Below are positions 14,001 to 25,193 of a stretch of 64,000 bases of DNA, in pieces. Source of the DNA: Hymenoscyphus infarciens (taxonomy: Eukaryota; Ascomycota; Leotiomycetes; Helotiales; Helotiaceae). The stretch is taken from positions 1 through 64,000 of the forward strand of contig LLCB01000381.1 of the NCBI GenBank assembly GCA_001414345.1. Direction: 5' to 3'. The first letter of the stretch is position 1; each line of letters opens with the position of its first letter. Made by a program: the position numbers and the translations under genes. The notes beneath the pieces were generated by a model that saw only the letters and a list, made by a program, of their open reading frames with translations, made no database searches and had not been told where the DNA came from.

Positions 14001-14650
14001 GTAGGTTTAGTACTCTATATAGTAATTATAATATAACTAGATATTATATTTATTACTTCCTAGCTTTTACACTTCTTTACTAACCTAAATAATAAATATA
14101 TAGCTATAATAAATTAGTATATTTAATACTTATTTAAGATAAGATTCTTAAAAATTATATATAAGAGAGAGCTTAGAAGTATATAACTAGTACTTATCTT
14201 AAACGTATTATATACTAATAATCTAGAAACTTAAAAACCTTCTAATAAATATATAATATTATTATTTAGTAGACTTATAGCTTAGAGAGCCTTATAATAG
14301 AATATAATTATAATATTAATAATAGAAGCTAAGCTTTTAAAAGTAAAGCTACTAAGTATAGAAATAATAGTATTAAAACGTCTTTTTAAAGAACTATAGC
14401 TCGATTTAGATAGGATATAGAATATATTTTATAATAATTAATAAATTATCTAATTAATTACTAAGGAAAATAAGAGATTATCTATAAAGCTTTAATATAT
14501 AGATATCTAGAATATATAACTTTACTAAGAGTACTAGAAGAGATCTTTCTAGGTTACTTATTTACTAATAAATAATATACTAGTAGATAGACTTATAAAA
14601 AACTTATCTAAATATAAATTTAAATATTTTAAAGCTTTACTTAATCTCTA
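11000..14650 (+). mobile_element. Ty1/copia retrotransposon, RIP-degraded
   Basis: Plus-strand reading through stops gives copia order. The integrase part is at about 11.13-12.17 kb and includes EALKALV, a core near 11.45-11.6 kb, and the C-terminal AYIGYLVKYILLNIYYI with IIFNKEIFY. RT is at about 13.45-13.9 kb: LNKALYGLRDSPLLW-like, a YVDD-box equivalent now reading FYINNI, and WYLGVRVYKNR. RNase H is at about 14.0-14.56 kb. Integrase before RT separates this from gypsy elements. LTRs were not found with confidence. Stops are frequent and no start codon survives. Confidence 0.82.
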
Positions 14651-15000
14651 AAACACTTATTTACTTAGTAAAACACTCTCTTAAAAGGCGAAAGTATACT
14701 AATTTTTAAGTTAAAAACGCTCTTCTAGAATAGTAAATAATACTCTCTACTATTTTTATATATTATTATACTTTACTTTATTATTTTACTTATATATTTT
14801 TAAGAAGTTTTATTCTTTTTTATATTATAATTATTTAAAGAGTATTATAAGCTTATTTTAGATTTTATTTATTTATTTAATTATTATATACTTAATAATT
14901 AAGTACTATAAGACTCTTCTAAAGAGCATAGTTAAATATAAATATAAAGTTTTAAAAAAACTAACTACTATTATATAAATATAAAGTATACTAACTAACT
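14650..15000. other. AT-rich sequence, no recognised content
   Basis: RIP-type AT-rich sequence that follows the copia RNase H region. It may contain the copia 3' LTR, but I saw no partner copy in the window. Confidence 0.4.
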
Positions 15001-15442
15001 AATAATACTTCTTCTAATACTTAGAAACAGTTTTACTAAAAGTAATAAGTATTATATCTATTTTATTAAAAGTATTACTAAGATTAATACTATTAAACTT
15101 ATTATTACTATTATTATTCTTAAACTTCTTACTTTTAAAAACATTCTTCTTATACTTATAGCTCTTTAAAAAACGCTTAGAATAGTTATTAGTAAGCTTC
15201 TTAGAAGATAACTTCTTAGAAACTAACTTTATAGAAGTAGTTTTCTTTAAAATAGTCTTTCTTAGAATAGACTTTAAAATAGATTTTTTAGAATAGCTTT
15301 TTAAAAGAACCTTTAAAGGCTTTTAGATAGACTTTTACTACTTAAAGAAGAAGGTATTATCTTTACTATAAATAGTAGAACTCTTATAAAAAGTACTCTA
15401 GCTCTTAGTTTAACTATAAGTATTAGCTCTTATAAATAGAGT

Positions 15443-15787
15443 TATAATAGTACGAAATATATACTACTAACGAAGAGGTATATAGGAGTACGTTTAAGAT
15501 AGGATAACGTATATAAATACTAGGCTCTAATATAGAAGAAAAGGAAAAACTATCTCTCTCTAACTCTAGGAGTAGGCTGTTATATATAAGAGGTTTAGAC
15601 TATATAAAAGAGACTAAAACCAAAAAGAGGCTGAAACTGAAAAGAGGCTAAAACCGAATAACCTTAGCTAATATAAAAGCTTAAACCTATGTAATCTTCC
15701 TAAAATAGATAATATAAGATAATAACTACTGAAACCTTATATATAGCAGGTACTCCTAGCTATCTAGGATAATAGTATACTATTATA
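15443..15787. repeat. left LTR of the nested element
   Basis: Direct repeat of 17984-18328, with matching ends TATAATAG and CTATTATA. It contains three tandem copies of a ~16-bp GAGGCTAAAACCGAA-like unit near 15617-15658. It follows the AGAGT duplication at 15438-15442. Confidence 0.88.
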
Positions 15788-17983
15788 TCTCTCTCTCTTA
15801 AAAAAGACTTGTCTTAAGTCTTCTCTCTCTTGTTATTTAGAGTTGAATCGAGATAGTATAAGTTGTTATATTAGTTATGTTTATTGATTTTATTATAAGC
15901 GAGAAGGTAGATTAGGGTCTGAATCGTAGCTGACCCGAGTTCGTAGATGCTTTGTTTATCGTAATTTATCGTAAGCGAGACGTCGGTTCCGAGATAGGTC
16001 TAAATCGTAACTGAACCGATTCGTAGATACTTATAAAGAGACTTCGTTTCTAATCCTCTAATATTAAAAGTAAGTATTCGCGTTCGCTAAAAGAGTATAG
16101 TCTAATCCGTCTAGCAGGTTAGAAAAAGTTTAAAGTAAAACTTAGAAAAAGTTTAAAGCAGAGTTAGAGACGAATATTAAGAGGTAATATTATAGGTAAT
16201 AGTAATAACTTAGTTAAGAGCTTACTTTAAGAGTATACTAACTTATATCTAATTCGAATTCAAATAAAACTTCTAGTCTACTAGAAGTGAAAAGAAAGTA
16301 AGAAAGTAAAGAATATAAGACTCTATACTAGAGTCGGTAGGGTTTTAGCTAGTTAAAAGCAAGGTTATTACCGAAGTTGAAAATGTTGTCTAAAGTTTAG
16401 AATAATAAAAGAAGTGGTTTCAGCTAGTTAAATAGACTTGATACCGAAGTTGTCGTAGTACCTTTTTCCCTTTAGAGTACTTAAGAACTTAATTATTATC
16501 TTCTAATTCTAATTCTACTTCTTTAGAAGTAGTAGAAGATTCACTATCGGATTATAGAGAGTTTAGAGCTAAATTAGATAAGAAGAGAGAGATGTTTTAG
16601 ACTAAAGTGCTAATATTATATAACTTAGCGTTTTAGTATATCTTCTTATCTAAGGCTAAAAGATTAGATATTATTTTAATAAAGTTATAATTCTATTATC
16701 TCTTTCTTAAAGTAGCTAAGTTTTATAGCTATAGTATAATCTTATTCTATATTTAAAAGAACTATTCCGATTTTAGTATATCTTTAAGTATAGCTATACT
16801 TAAAAAGCAACTCTTAAAATCAGTAAAAGTTTCTTTAGTATTATCTTCTCTACCTATTTATAAGAATCTAAAAGTGTTCTAAGTATCCTTCGTCTTATAA
16901 CTAGTTAAAAAGTAGGTATCTAAAAGAGTAACTATCTCTTCTTAATCTTAAAAAGTATTCTAAACTAACTCTGACTTATATCTAGGCTCTAGATAGTTCC
17001 TAGCTAGTCTAGTTATTATACTTTAAATAAGAGCTTTATATATTAGAGGTAAACCGTAGTAGTCGGTATTTATATAGAGTCTATCTTATACTAATATCTT
17101 CTATTATCGGTATATAGGTGAAATGCTATCATTTAATAGTTTAATCTTTTTAGTTATCTTACTTTTTCGTTAGAGGGTATTTAAAGTAGCTTCGGTGCTA
17201 TATCGGGTAGAGGAATATTAGAAGGCATTAGAGGTAGCTGCTCGTAGCCGAAAGAGGTATAAATTAGAGCTTAGAAGCAGAAGAGGGTTCGATTGAAGGT
17301 TCGAAAGAGAGTCGGATCAGAGAGGGTTTAGAGGCAAAGCGAGATGTTAACTTTATTAACTTTAACTAGCTTAGCTAGCCGATCCTTTGTTTCTTGATTT
17401 TCTGCTTCTAAAGTATATATAACCGACTATATCTAGTCTATATTTAAGAAGTCTCGTTTATCTTTGTTCTTTTGTCGAGATCTTCTAGATCTTAGTATAT
17501 AGATACTATTTAGGCGGCTTTTAGAAAGAGGGGTGGCCCTAGAAGGGGGTTGTCGCTCGACGCCTCGTAGCGGAGCTAGTTTAAAGAGACCTGAGGTCTC
17601 TTAGAAATTCGACATAATAATGTCGATTTAGAGAGAGAGGTAAGATTAGATTCAGAAGCCTTCGCGATGACTTTTAGTAATAGTCGACTTATTTACTAAA
17701 CCTATATATAGTAGTCTCTGTATAGTGAGGGTTATTAGAAGCCTCTAGAGTACTTAGCGTATTTCTACTTTCTTAATATATAAAACACGATTTTTACTAG
17801 CTATTTATATAAATACTAAACCCTAGTATTACTAGCTGTCTAGGTAGTCTCTAATTACCTAGCTATTTAAGAATAGCGTTATTTAGCTCTAATTCTAGCC
17901 TAAAAAAGAAATAAAAGCAACGATAAGCTTAAAAGAGATATTATAAATACTATTACTAGTAAAGAAGAGTTTTTCCTTTTTTA

Positions 17984-18328
17984 TATAATAGTACGAAATA
18001 TATACTACTAGCGAAGAGGTATATAGAAGTATGTTTAAGATAGAATAACGTATATAAATACTAGGCTCTAATATAGAAGAAAAGGAAAAACTATCTCTCT
18101 CTAACTCTAGGAGTAAGCTATTATATATAAGAGGTTTAGACTATATAAAAGAGGCTAAAACCGAAAAAAGGCTAAAACTAAAAAGAGGCTAAAACTAAAC
18201 AACCTTAGCTAATATAAAAGCTTAAACCTACGTAACCTTTCTAAAATAGATAATATAAGATAATAACTACTAAGACCTTATATATAGTAGATACTCTCAG
18301 CTATCTAGGATAATAGTATACTATTATA
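17984..18328. repeat. right LTR of the nested element
   Basis: Direct repeat of 15443-15787. It is followed by AGAGT at 18329-18333, identical to the 5 bases before the left LTR. It is slightly more RIP-like than the left copy; for example GGCTGTTATA on the left reads AGCTATTATA here. Confidence 0.88.
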
Positions 18329-19689
18329 AGAGTACTATTTAAGATAGAAGCTATAAAAAGAGTACTCTTAGAAACATAGTTACTACGCTTTAAAACCTTA
18401 GAAACATTACTATCTAGTTTATTATTAGAAGTAAGACTCTAAAAGCTATTAGGTTCCTTATAGTAATAAGTATAGTTTAGAACTAAGAATAACTAAGAGC
18501 TTCTAAAACTCTATTTAAGTCTTATATAAATCGCGCTATATAACTTCTCCTACTTCTAAATCTATAAAGTTAGCTAAGAAAATAAAATAAGAAGTAGAAA
18601 ACTAACTAAATAAAGCTCTATATAAACTTTATTACTAATATTAGTCTAATATTTCTTAAGATTTTTAATTAAAGTAATTATAAAAGAGAGATAAATACTT
18701 AGTAGTACCTTATATAAGTAGCTAATAGTATAGTTAAAATAATATACTATCTTTTCTAACTCTATATTATAATAGTAACTAGTCGATTTACTAGCTACTA
18801 TAAAAGCAACGTAGCTCTTATAAGAAGCTTCTTAAAAATTTAAAATATTAAGATAAGCTTTCTTAATAGAAGGTATAGTAAGTAAGCTCTTATTACTAAT
18901 AGTCGAGTACTCGACGTCGTTACTAGAAAGTTTATTTAAGAGCTTAGTATTAGTAGTTAAGAGCTCTTTATAAAGGGTTTCAGGTTTAGTAAGACCTTTA
19001 AAGGCTTAATATTTATTAGAGCTCTTAACTTCTAACTTCTCTAGCTCGTTCTTAGAGATATTAATAGTATAAAATCTACTAAATATACTACTTTAGAGTA
19101 TAACTAGACTAGAAGAGGAAATATATAAGAGATTTAATATTTAATACTCTTATATAGTTAACTAAAGTAAGATATTAAGATTAATAAGCTTAAAAGAACT
19201 TATAAGTATATAATACCTAGGTTTTAATCTATTAATTATATATTTAATACCTTCTTTATTATCTTTATCTTTATAATACTTATAAACGAGTATAGGCCTA
19301 GTATTTATTAAAGTCTTACTATCTAAAGAATAAGAGATCTAGGAGAGAGGCTATTTTAGTTAGTATAAGAGCTTAAGAAAGGCAAATATAAGCTTCTTAC
19401 TATAGTTTTTTATTAAGTAGCGCGTACTATAGTAGTCTAGTAGTAGTAAAAGAGTTTTAAGGAAGTTATAAAAAGAAAAGAAAGAGATGAGGTTATTAAA
19501 TCTATATATATAGTAAACGACGCTTTCCTAATTAAGAAAGGTTATTTAAAAGGTATATTATAAGACAAAGGTAGATTAGATAAAGGATTACCTAATAATC
19601 TCTATCTTTTAAGTAAGGAGTATAGTATTTAAAGCCTTATACTCTTCTCTATAGTTCTAAGGAATTAAGTATCTACTTTAACTTCACTT

Positions 19690-20460
19690 TACTTATCTTA
19701 TGCTCTCGATATAGCTTTTATAATCGCTATATCTTTTATAATATCTCTCTTATATATAGTCTCTTTACTTCCTCTATTATTACTATTTTAAGAATATAAT
19801 TCTTTTAAGCTAGTCTCTTCTATTCTTAACGCTTTCTATATCTGTTTCTTTATTATATAATCTTTAGTATCTTTATATTAGAGGCTTAAGAGATACTCTA
19901 TAGTATACCTCTCTTTCTATTCTTAAGTATATTTACTAAGACTCTTTTTATAAGTACTATAAGCGTTCTTACTACTATTACTATTCCTTATCTAAATACC
20001 TTCTTTACTTAGCTATTATCTTATATATATCTTATCTACTTCTCTTTCTTAAACTATATAATAATATCTCTACTTTAGAGCTTTTAAGCTACTATTACTT
20101 CTATTTTATATCTATTTATATTTATAACTTTAATTACTTCTTTTAGTAATAGCTTATTCTTCTTTTTATCTATCTCTATTACTTAGACTATAATCTTCTT
20201 AGTATATTTAGCTAATACTACGTATTCCTTTTATAGTATAGTTACTATCTCTTTCTATAGTTCTCTAGTTCTAGCTCTCTCTATCTATATTAGACTATAC
20301 TCCTTTATTCTTTCTATTCTCTTAACTATAATAGTAAGCTTCTCCTATAGAATTCTATATATAATTATATTATTCCCTTTCTTCTTAGTTCTTCTATACT
20401 TAAGCACTTTTTTTACTACTTTAATAATTACTTTAATACTCCTCTTCTATATTACTAAGT
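19690..20460 (-). mobile_element. LINE fragment, second minus-strand copy
   Basis: Direct repeat of about 680-1375, the minus-strand LINE at the window start, and so inverted relative to the plus-strand LINE near 6080-6780. Shared blocks are long, with scattered transitions. This copy keeps a few more C and G bases, so it is somewhat less mutated. Both ends are broken and no frame is intact. Confidence 0.8.
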
Positions 20461-20740
20461 TAAGTATTTTTTAGATTAGACTCTTCTTTATTATATCTAC
20501 GTAGTCTAATACTCTCTTTTATTATCTTATACTCTACTCTTCTTAGTTTATTATACTATCTTTGTTAGTATTAGTATTCTAGAGAAGAGAATAGAAGCTC
20601 TTTATAAGCCTCTCTTTTCTCTATTACTACTACTACTATAATTATTTAGTATAATTATAGAGTGCTTTAGTCTCTTTCTAGACTATCTAATAGTTATCTA
20701 AACGTATTTTAAGGCTTTTAGAGTTACTTTATTAATTCTA
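20460..20740. other. AT-rich island sequence without recognised content
   Basis: RIP-type sequence between the LINE fragment and the miniature element. I saw no similarity to the other elements in the window. Confidence 0.4.
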
Positions 20741-21090
20741 AAAAGTTTTTTCTTAGAATATTAATTTAATTATTTTATAAGACTAAGAAAATTAATTTAA
20801 TTATCTTTTTATAAGACTAAGAAAATTAAATTAATTATTCTATAAGATTAAGAAAATTAATTTAATTATTCTATAAAACTAGGAAAATTAATTTAATTAT
20901 TCTATAAGACTAGGAAAATTAATTTAATTATCTTATAAGACTAGGAAAACTAATTTAATTATTCTATAAGACTAGAATAATAAGATTTATATTATCTTTA
21001 TTATTCTAGAATAGCTAGGAGAATTATAGAAGAGGGAGGTACTTTAGAATATAATTACGAATTCCTATAACTCTATAAAATTATTCTCTT
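20740..21090. mobile_element. miniature inverted-repeat element, copy A (RIP-mutated, expanded)
   Basis: The segment from about 20975 to 21085 matches the right half of the euchromatic copy at 33236-33460, ending ACGAATTCCTATAACTC where that copy has ATGAATTCCTACAACCCC. The left terminal repeat is not recognisable. The central 31-bp unit, single in the other copies, is repeated here (next entry). Confidence 0.7.
20753..20975. repeat. minisatellite, about 7 units of ~31 bp
   Basis: Seven consecutive units contain the core AATTAATTTAATTATTCTAT followed by AAGACTAG. Most are 31 bp, the first two are a little longer, and there are a few substitutions. The unit equals the single central block of the miniature element at about 33315-33345 and 38272-38303. 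Confidence 0.9.
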
Positions 21091-22150
21091 TAGATAATAT
21101 TCTTATAAGAATTCTACTATCTATAAGCTTCTCTCGTATAACTTCTACTATATAAGGAGTATTTCCAGAGTTAAGTACTCTAATAAAGTTCTCTTATATA
21201 AGCTATAAAATTTGTAATTTAATTCTAGAAGATATATAATTTCTTGAATTAAGATTAGATTAGAAACGTAATATATATTTAGCTAGAATTGCCTAGCCTC
21301 TAAAACTTCTACTAGCTTACTACTTCTATAATAAAAGGCTAGTAGAGAAACTTCAACTACTACGAGCTTTAGTAATAATTATTTATAAGTAGAATATAGG
21401 ATTTAATAGACTTAGAGACTATAGATATATCTAAAAATACGTCCGAGTTTCTACTAAGTATCTAGTAAAACCTTTAATAAGAGGTTAGGTTTATTATACT
21501 ACGGAATATTACTACTATATTATAGCTCTTTATATCTTCTTACTCTATATAATTAAGTCTATATAACGAATAGATAAATAAAATATTAAGTATTTATTAT
21601 AAATATTAAATAAATATATAGTATTTAAGCGATTATTTAAGTATTAAGAGCTTAAATAAATATATTACAAATAGTTTCTATTTATTAAGCTTAATATCTA
21701 TTCTCTAGATCTTAGTATAAAGGGTTTATATAAGTTGAATTTTACTCTCTTTTTATATATATATTTAAATATAACTAAACTATAAATTCACTTACTTTTA
21801 ATTATTATTAATAGATTACTATCGTCTCTACTCTTTATTACTTATATTATATAAAATTAGAGAGTATTATATTAAAGAGTATTATATAACACTTTACTTT
21901 CTAAAATATTATACACGTATAACGTCGAAAGAGTCAAAAGGCTCTACTCTTTTCATCTTATTTAATAATTTATCTACTTTTTTAGCCTAGAAACGCCCCG
22001 GCGTAGCCTAATCGAGATAACGAAAGCGACTAAAGCGGATAATTTCAAGAGATTTTTATATATATTTAGATAAGTGGGAAACTATACTAAAAGGGTAGAG
22101 AATATAGAATATTTATAAATAAACGACTGCTATTTATACCCTAAACGCTC
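21090..22150. other. AT-rich island edge, no recognised gene
   Basis: AT-rich sequence that gains GC and CpA/TpG towards its right end. No element was recognised. Composition changes to that of the gene-containing part at about 22.0-22.2 kb. Confidence 0.6.
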
Positions 22151-22833
22151 CTTATTCTTGAATAATTTAAAGGGTATTTTATCCGTGGAAAATCGTGAAT
22201 ATTCTGAATATATTCCTAGCTTTTATTCGTTGTATAGACCTATAGATGATTACAAACTTCATATTAGGCCGTCAGGATTTAATGGTGCAAACAGAATTTG
22301 AGATGCGGGAATTGTTCAGAAGCCGTGATGATTCATATTTTTAGGTCAGGAACCGACAGAATCGAGTCCTTTTTTGGAGAAAATGAATCAGTATAGGGTC
22401 CCGCTGCAAAATTTGAAGACTCGACCCAAGTATCGTTTTCCAAACCTCGTCGGATGCTCTTCTGCTGAGCCACGGGGATGAATAAGAAGGGTACGATGTA
22501 CGAAATATCTTGGAAGTCTTTCATCCCTTGCTGTATGGTTGATTGCAATTGTACGATGATGGACCCTCTGTGGTGTTGGATGTTATTGGATTTTGGTGTG
22601 GAGGTGCGGCTCTATTAGCTCTTCCACCCACTCTTCTAAATCTACACCCCTGTCCATTTGCTTGGTTATCGCGACTTTCAAAATCTGCTCCTTTCGTGAC
22701 TCTAGACAAATTGCTTTCGATCGCGTTTTGGGTTTATACTTTCTCCTCCGCCTTGCGCCTTCTCTTCAAACTCACCACACCACACCACCAATCTGACTCA
22801 TCCACCAGAGATCTATAATATACGCACACCACG

Positions 22834-23811
22834 ATGGCTTCAACAAAGGGCACTTCGGCGCCAAGAACAGGGCTGACTTTGGCCATCATCGGCACTGGTA
22901 TGTACTATGTCAATTTTACTTGGTCGATATTTTGATTCTCTCGACACGGCTTTGACAACGCAGAGTGCTGACTTGTCTTAAAAGGAAACATGGGCGCACC
23001 TATTCTTTCCGCGGTCATGGAATCATGTGCTCGGTCGCTTGTCGCAGGTGAAGAACCAAGAATTTCACATTTCATTGGGACGGTATCCAGTCAAACCTCA
23101 GCAGATGCCCTGCAAAGGCGGTTCTCCAAGTTTGGAGACAGCTTCAAGGTTTCTCGAGACAATGTTTCTAGCATGCAGGCTGCAGATATCGTCATGCTTG
23201 CCTGCAAGCCTTACCTGGCAGAAACAGTACTCAAGGCTGCGGGAGTCCGGGAAGCCTTGAGAGGAAAGTTGATTATCAGTGTCTTGGTTGGATCCCCGGT
23301 GGAAAAGTTGGCAGCGTTCATTGATCCAACCGCACCGGCCAGCGATTTTTACATCAAGAGAGTCATGCTCAATATCGCTGCTGAGTTCGGCGAGTCCATG
23401 GCAGTCATCGAAACTACGTCAATGCCTGAATATATGCAAGAAGAGTCCGACTGGATCTTTCGCCAAGTAGGCGTCACTGCACCAGTTGCACCAGAGCTTT
23501 TTGATATTGCAGGAATAATAGCCGGTCCCGCGAGTGCCTTTTTGTCTGTGGCTTTTGACGGCATTCTAGATGGTGCAGTGAGCCAGGGGCTCAAAAGAGC
23601 CGATGCGAGGAAAATGTTGACGCAGTCGTTGGTTTCCCTGACCACATTGTTGCAAAATGGAGAGCATCCAGCTGTTCTAAGGGAGAAATACTCCAGTCCT
23701 AAGGGTACGACCATTGCTGGATTGCTTTCCTTGGAAGAAGACAGAGTTCGATATGCGTTTAGCAAAGCAGTTATACAGAGTTCCAAACGGAGCGAGGAGA
23801 TTGGCAAATAG
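22834..23811 (+). CDS. pyrroline-5-carboxylate reductase
   Basis: Catalyses the last step of proline synthesis, reduction of 1-pyrroline-5-carboxylate to proline with NAD(P)H, in the cytosol. Exons are 22834-22897 and 22985-23811, giving 296 residues, a usual length. The 87-bp intron splits codon 22 inside the Rossmann motif; splicing restores IIGTGNMG (residues 18-25), the GxGNMG dinucleotide-binding signature, which supports this start and intron. The C-terminal dimer domain (about 170-290) shows the family helices and SPKGTTIAGLLSLE. The gene is the first beyond the RIP island and is not itself mutated. It is likely the orthologue of yeast PRO3. An ORF starting at 22990 would miss the N-terminal strand and is not the true start. 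Confidence 0.93.
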
Positions 23812-25193
23812 ATGGTTCACGTAGATTTAGAGAAGATGGTTGGTCTTGCGACCTTTTGTTTCTTACCGGAAAGAGAATTTCATATTCCATGCTGGAGCTT
23901 TTGGTATTTTCCTTCTTTCTTTCCTTCTTTTCAGTACCAACATCACCGTCCGTCTTTTTCGATGTCAGATAATCATCAGCTGGGAAATGTCGCGATGATA
24001 TTTCTCGAGCATCATTCGTCCTCGGTCAATGGTTCAAACTTAATGTCTATCGTCTTTCACGCAATTACGACAGATATTGCTTCGATGACGAAAAAATTGA
24101 AATTGATTTATCTCGTAGGACATTTTACAGCCTTTTCAAATACAAGGTATCGATGAGTGCAAGAAGCATAGGGAGTACACCCACTTTCGCAATATTGTCT
24201 GAAAGGGTCTAGGAAAACGAGATTCATTCTCTGAGAAGGGTTAGAAGAATGGGGAAACTGATTCCTCCAATTCTCCTAGATGCTTTCGCATAATAGTTAA
24301 GATTGTGTTAAGTTTCTAGAGCAATGGATGGAGGCGGTATACTCAGAGCAAAGCTCGGGATCTTACAAGGTCTTTCCTTTGTGGCCTTTTGTGTCACAGA
24401 TGTGGTAAGACGGTAATTTCACGTTGCACATAAAGTCCAAGACATGAGAATAACTCGAATAAGATTGCAGTAATCTGTGCAATCCTTCAGCTTTAATTTA
24501 AAAGGGGTTCACGAATCTTACCACCGTCGTCACGATGCAAAACGGCATCGGCCCGCTAGATACAAACTAAACTCTGGGATTTCCTGTGATGGGATGAGAG
24601 ATCACTTCGCTATGACTGGTTAGCTTTCGAGTTCCTTTCTTTGGCATACAGTATAAGGAAAAGTGTTCTCTTTACCTCTCGTTACGGACCCGTCAATCCC
24701 ACAACTGACCCAAGACGATCCCCGCGCAGCGCGCAGGAGGACACGTCCGCGTTGCGGTCCTCCTTACCAGATAATGGGTGTACAAAGCAGCCCTCCGAGC
24801 TGTGAGGTCCCGTATACACAATGTAGCACTTGGTCTTGTAGATCCCCTCGGCTTGGGAATTTGTAACATCTTCTCGTGTTTTGTGTGAACTAGGGCTGAT
24901 CATCATCAATTCAGATACCCAATGACGAGTCGAAGAGACCAAAGTGGCTTCATAATTAATATTAGGTTACTACAAGTTCTTTCGATCGCCAAAGAGTGAC
25001 ACTTTTCTTCGGATCATATAACGACAAACCCGCCAACCACCAGTGGCAAGTTCTCTTAGTCAAGGCGTTGTGTCCCATATTTTGATTTTTCGGTTTACTT
25101 CATATTGGTTGTTTCGTTTCTTACTTATTTTGAACTTCCAACATCGATCCTCTTTGTTTCTTCGCCGCACTGATTGCGGTTTCGAATTCGAGA
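23812..25193. other. intergenic, no gene seen
   Basis: Contains the 3' end of the P5C reductase transcript and the promoter of the esterase. Short frames here have no family features. A pyrimidine-rich stretch precedes the esterase start (about 25080-25160). Confidence 0.6.

Larger units (their letters stand above)
15443..18328. mobile_element. complete non-autonomous LTR retrotransposon, 345-bp LTRs
   Basis: Two direct repeats of 345 bp bound an internal region of about 2.2 kb. Each LTR starts TATAATAG and ends CTATTATA, consistent with an original TGTAATAG..CTATTACA after RIP. A perfect 5-bp target duplication AGAGT flanks it (15438-15442 and 18329-18333). Differences between the LTRs look to be all transitions. 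The interior keeps many more CpA and TpG than its surroundings. Between about 16480 and 17050 a partly open plus frame may be gag-derived; I found no protease, RT or integrase, so it would depend on another element. Strand is uncertain. Confidence 0.88.
15000..19660 (-). mobile_element. unassigned RIP-degraded element on the minus strand, interrupted by a nested LTR element
   Basis: The two flanks of the nested LTR element (about 15000-15442 and 18329-19660) read on from each other on the minus strand. Across the insertion site one frame is largely open and encodes a Lys/Ser-rich stretch, with segments such as NKLDSNVSKVLKRSNYVSKS upstream and KKTTSIKLVSKKLSSKKLTN downstream. That suggests a basic, nucleic-acid-binding element protein, perhaps gag. 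I could not match it to a named family. The remainder to 19660 is also more open on the minus strand than expected, but I did not recognise it. Confidence 0.45.
1..22150. repeat. RIP-mutated AT-rich transposon island
   Basis: The block is extremely AT-rich, and in its first 14.7 kb CpA and TpG are almost absent; I could spot only a handful. This is the expected end state of repeat-induced point mutation, which turns CpA into TpA on either strand. All standard start codons (ATG, GTG, TTG, CTG) contain TpG, so the lack of reading frames here follows directly from that depletion. Remnants of LINE, gypsy, copia and a non-autonomous LTR element can still be recognised and are listed separately. 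Mutation is weaker at about 15.8-18.0 kb. Normal base composition resumes near 22.15 kb, about 680 bp before the first gene. Confidence 0.95.

Noticed and set aside
23349..23807. Minus-strand frame of 152 codons
   Set aside because: Antisense shadow of the P5C reductase exon.
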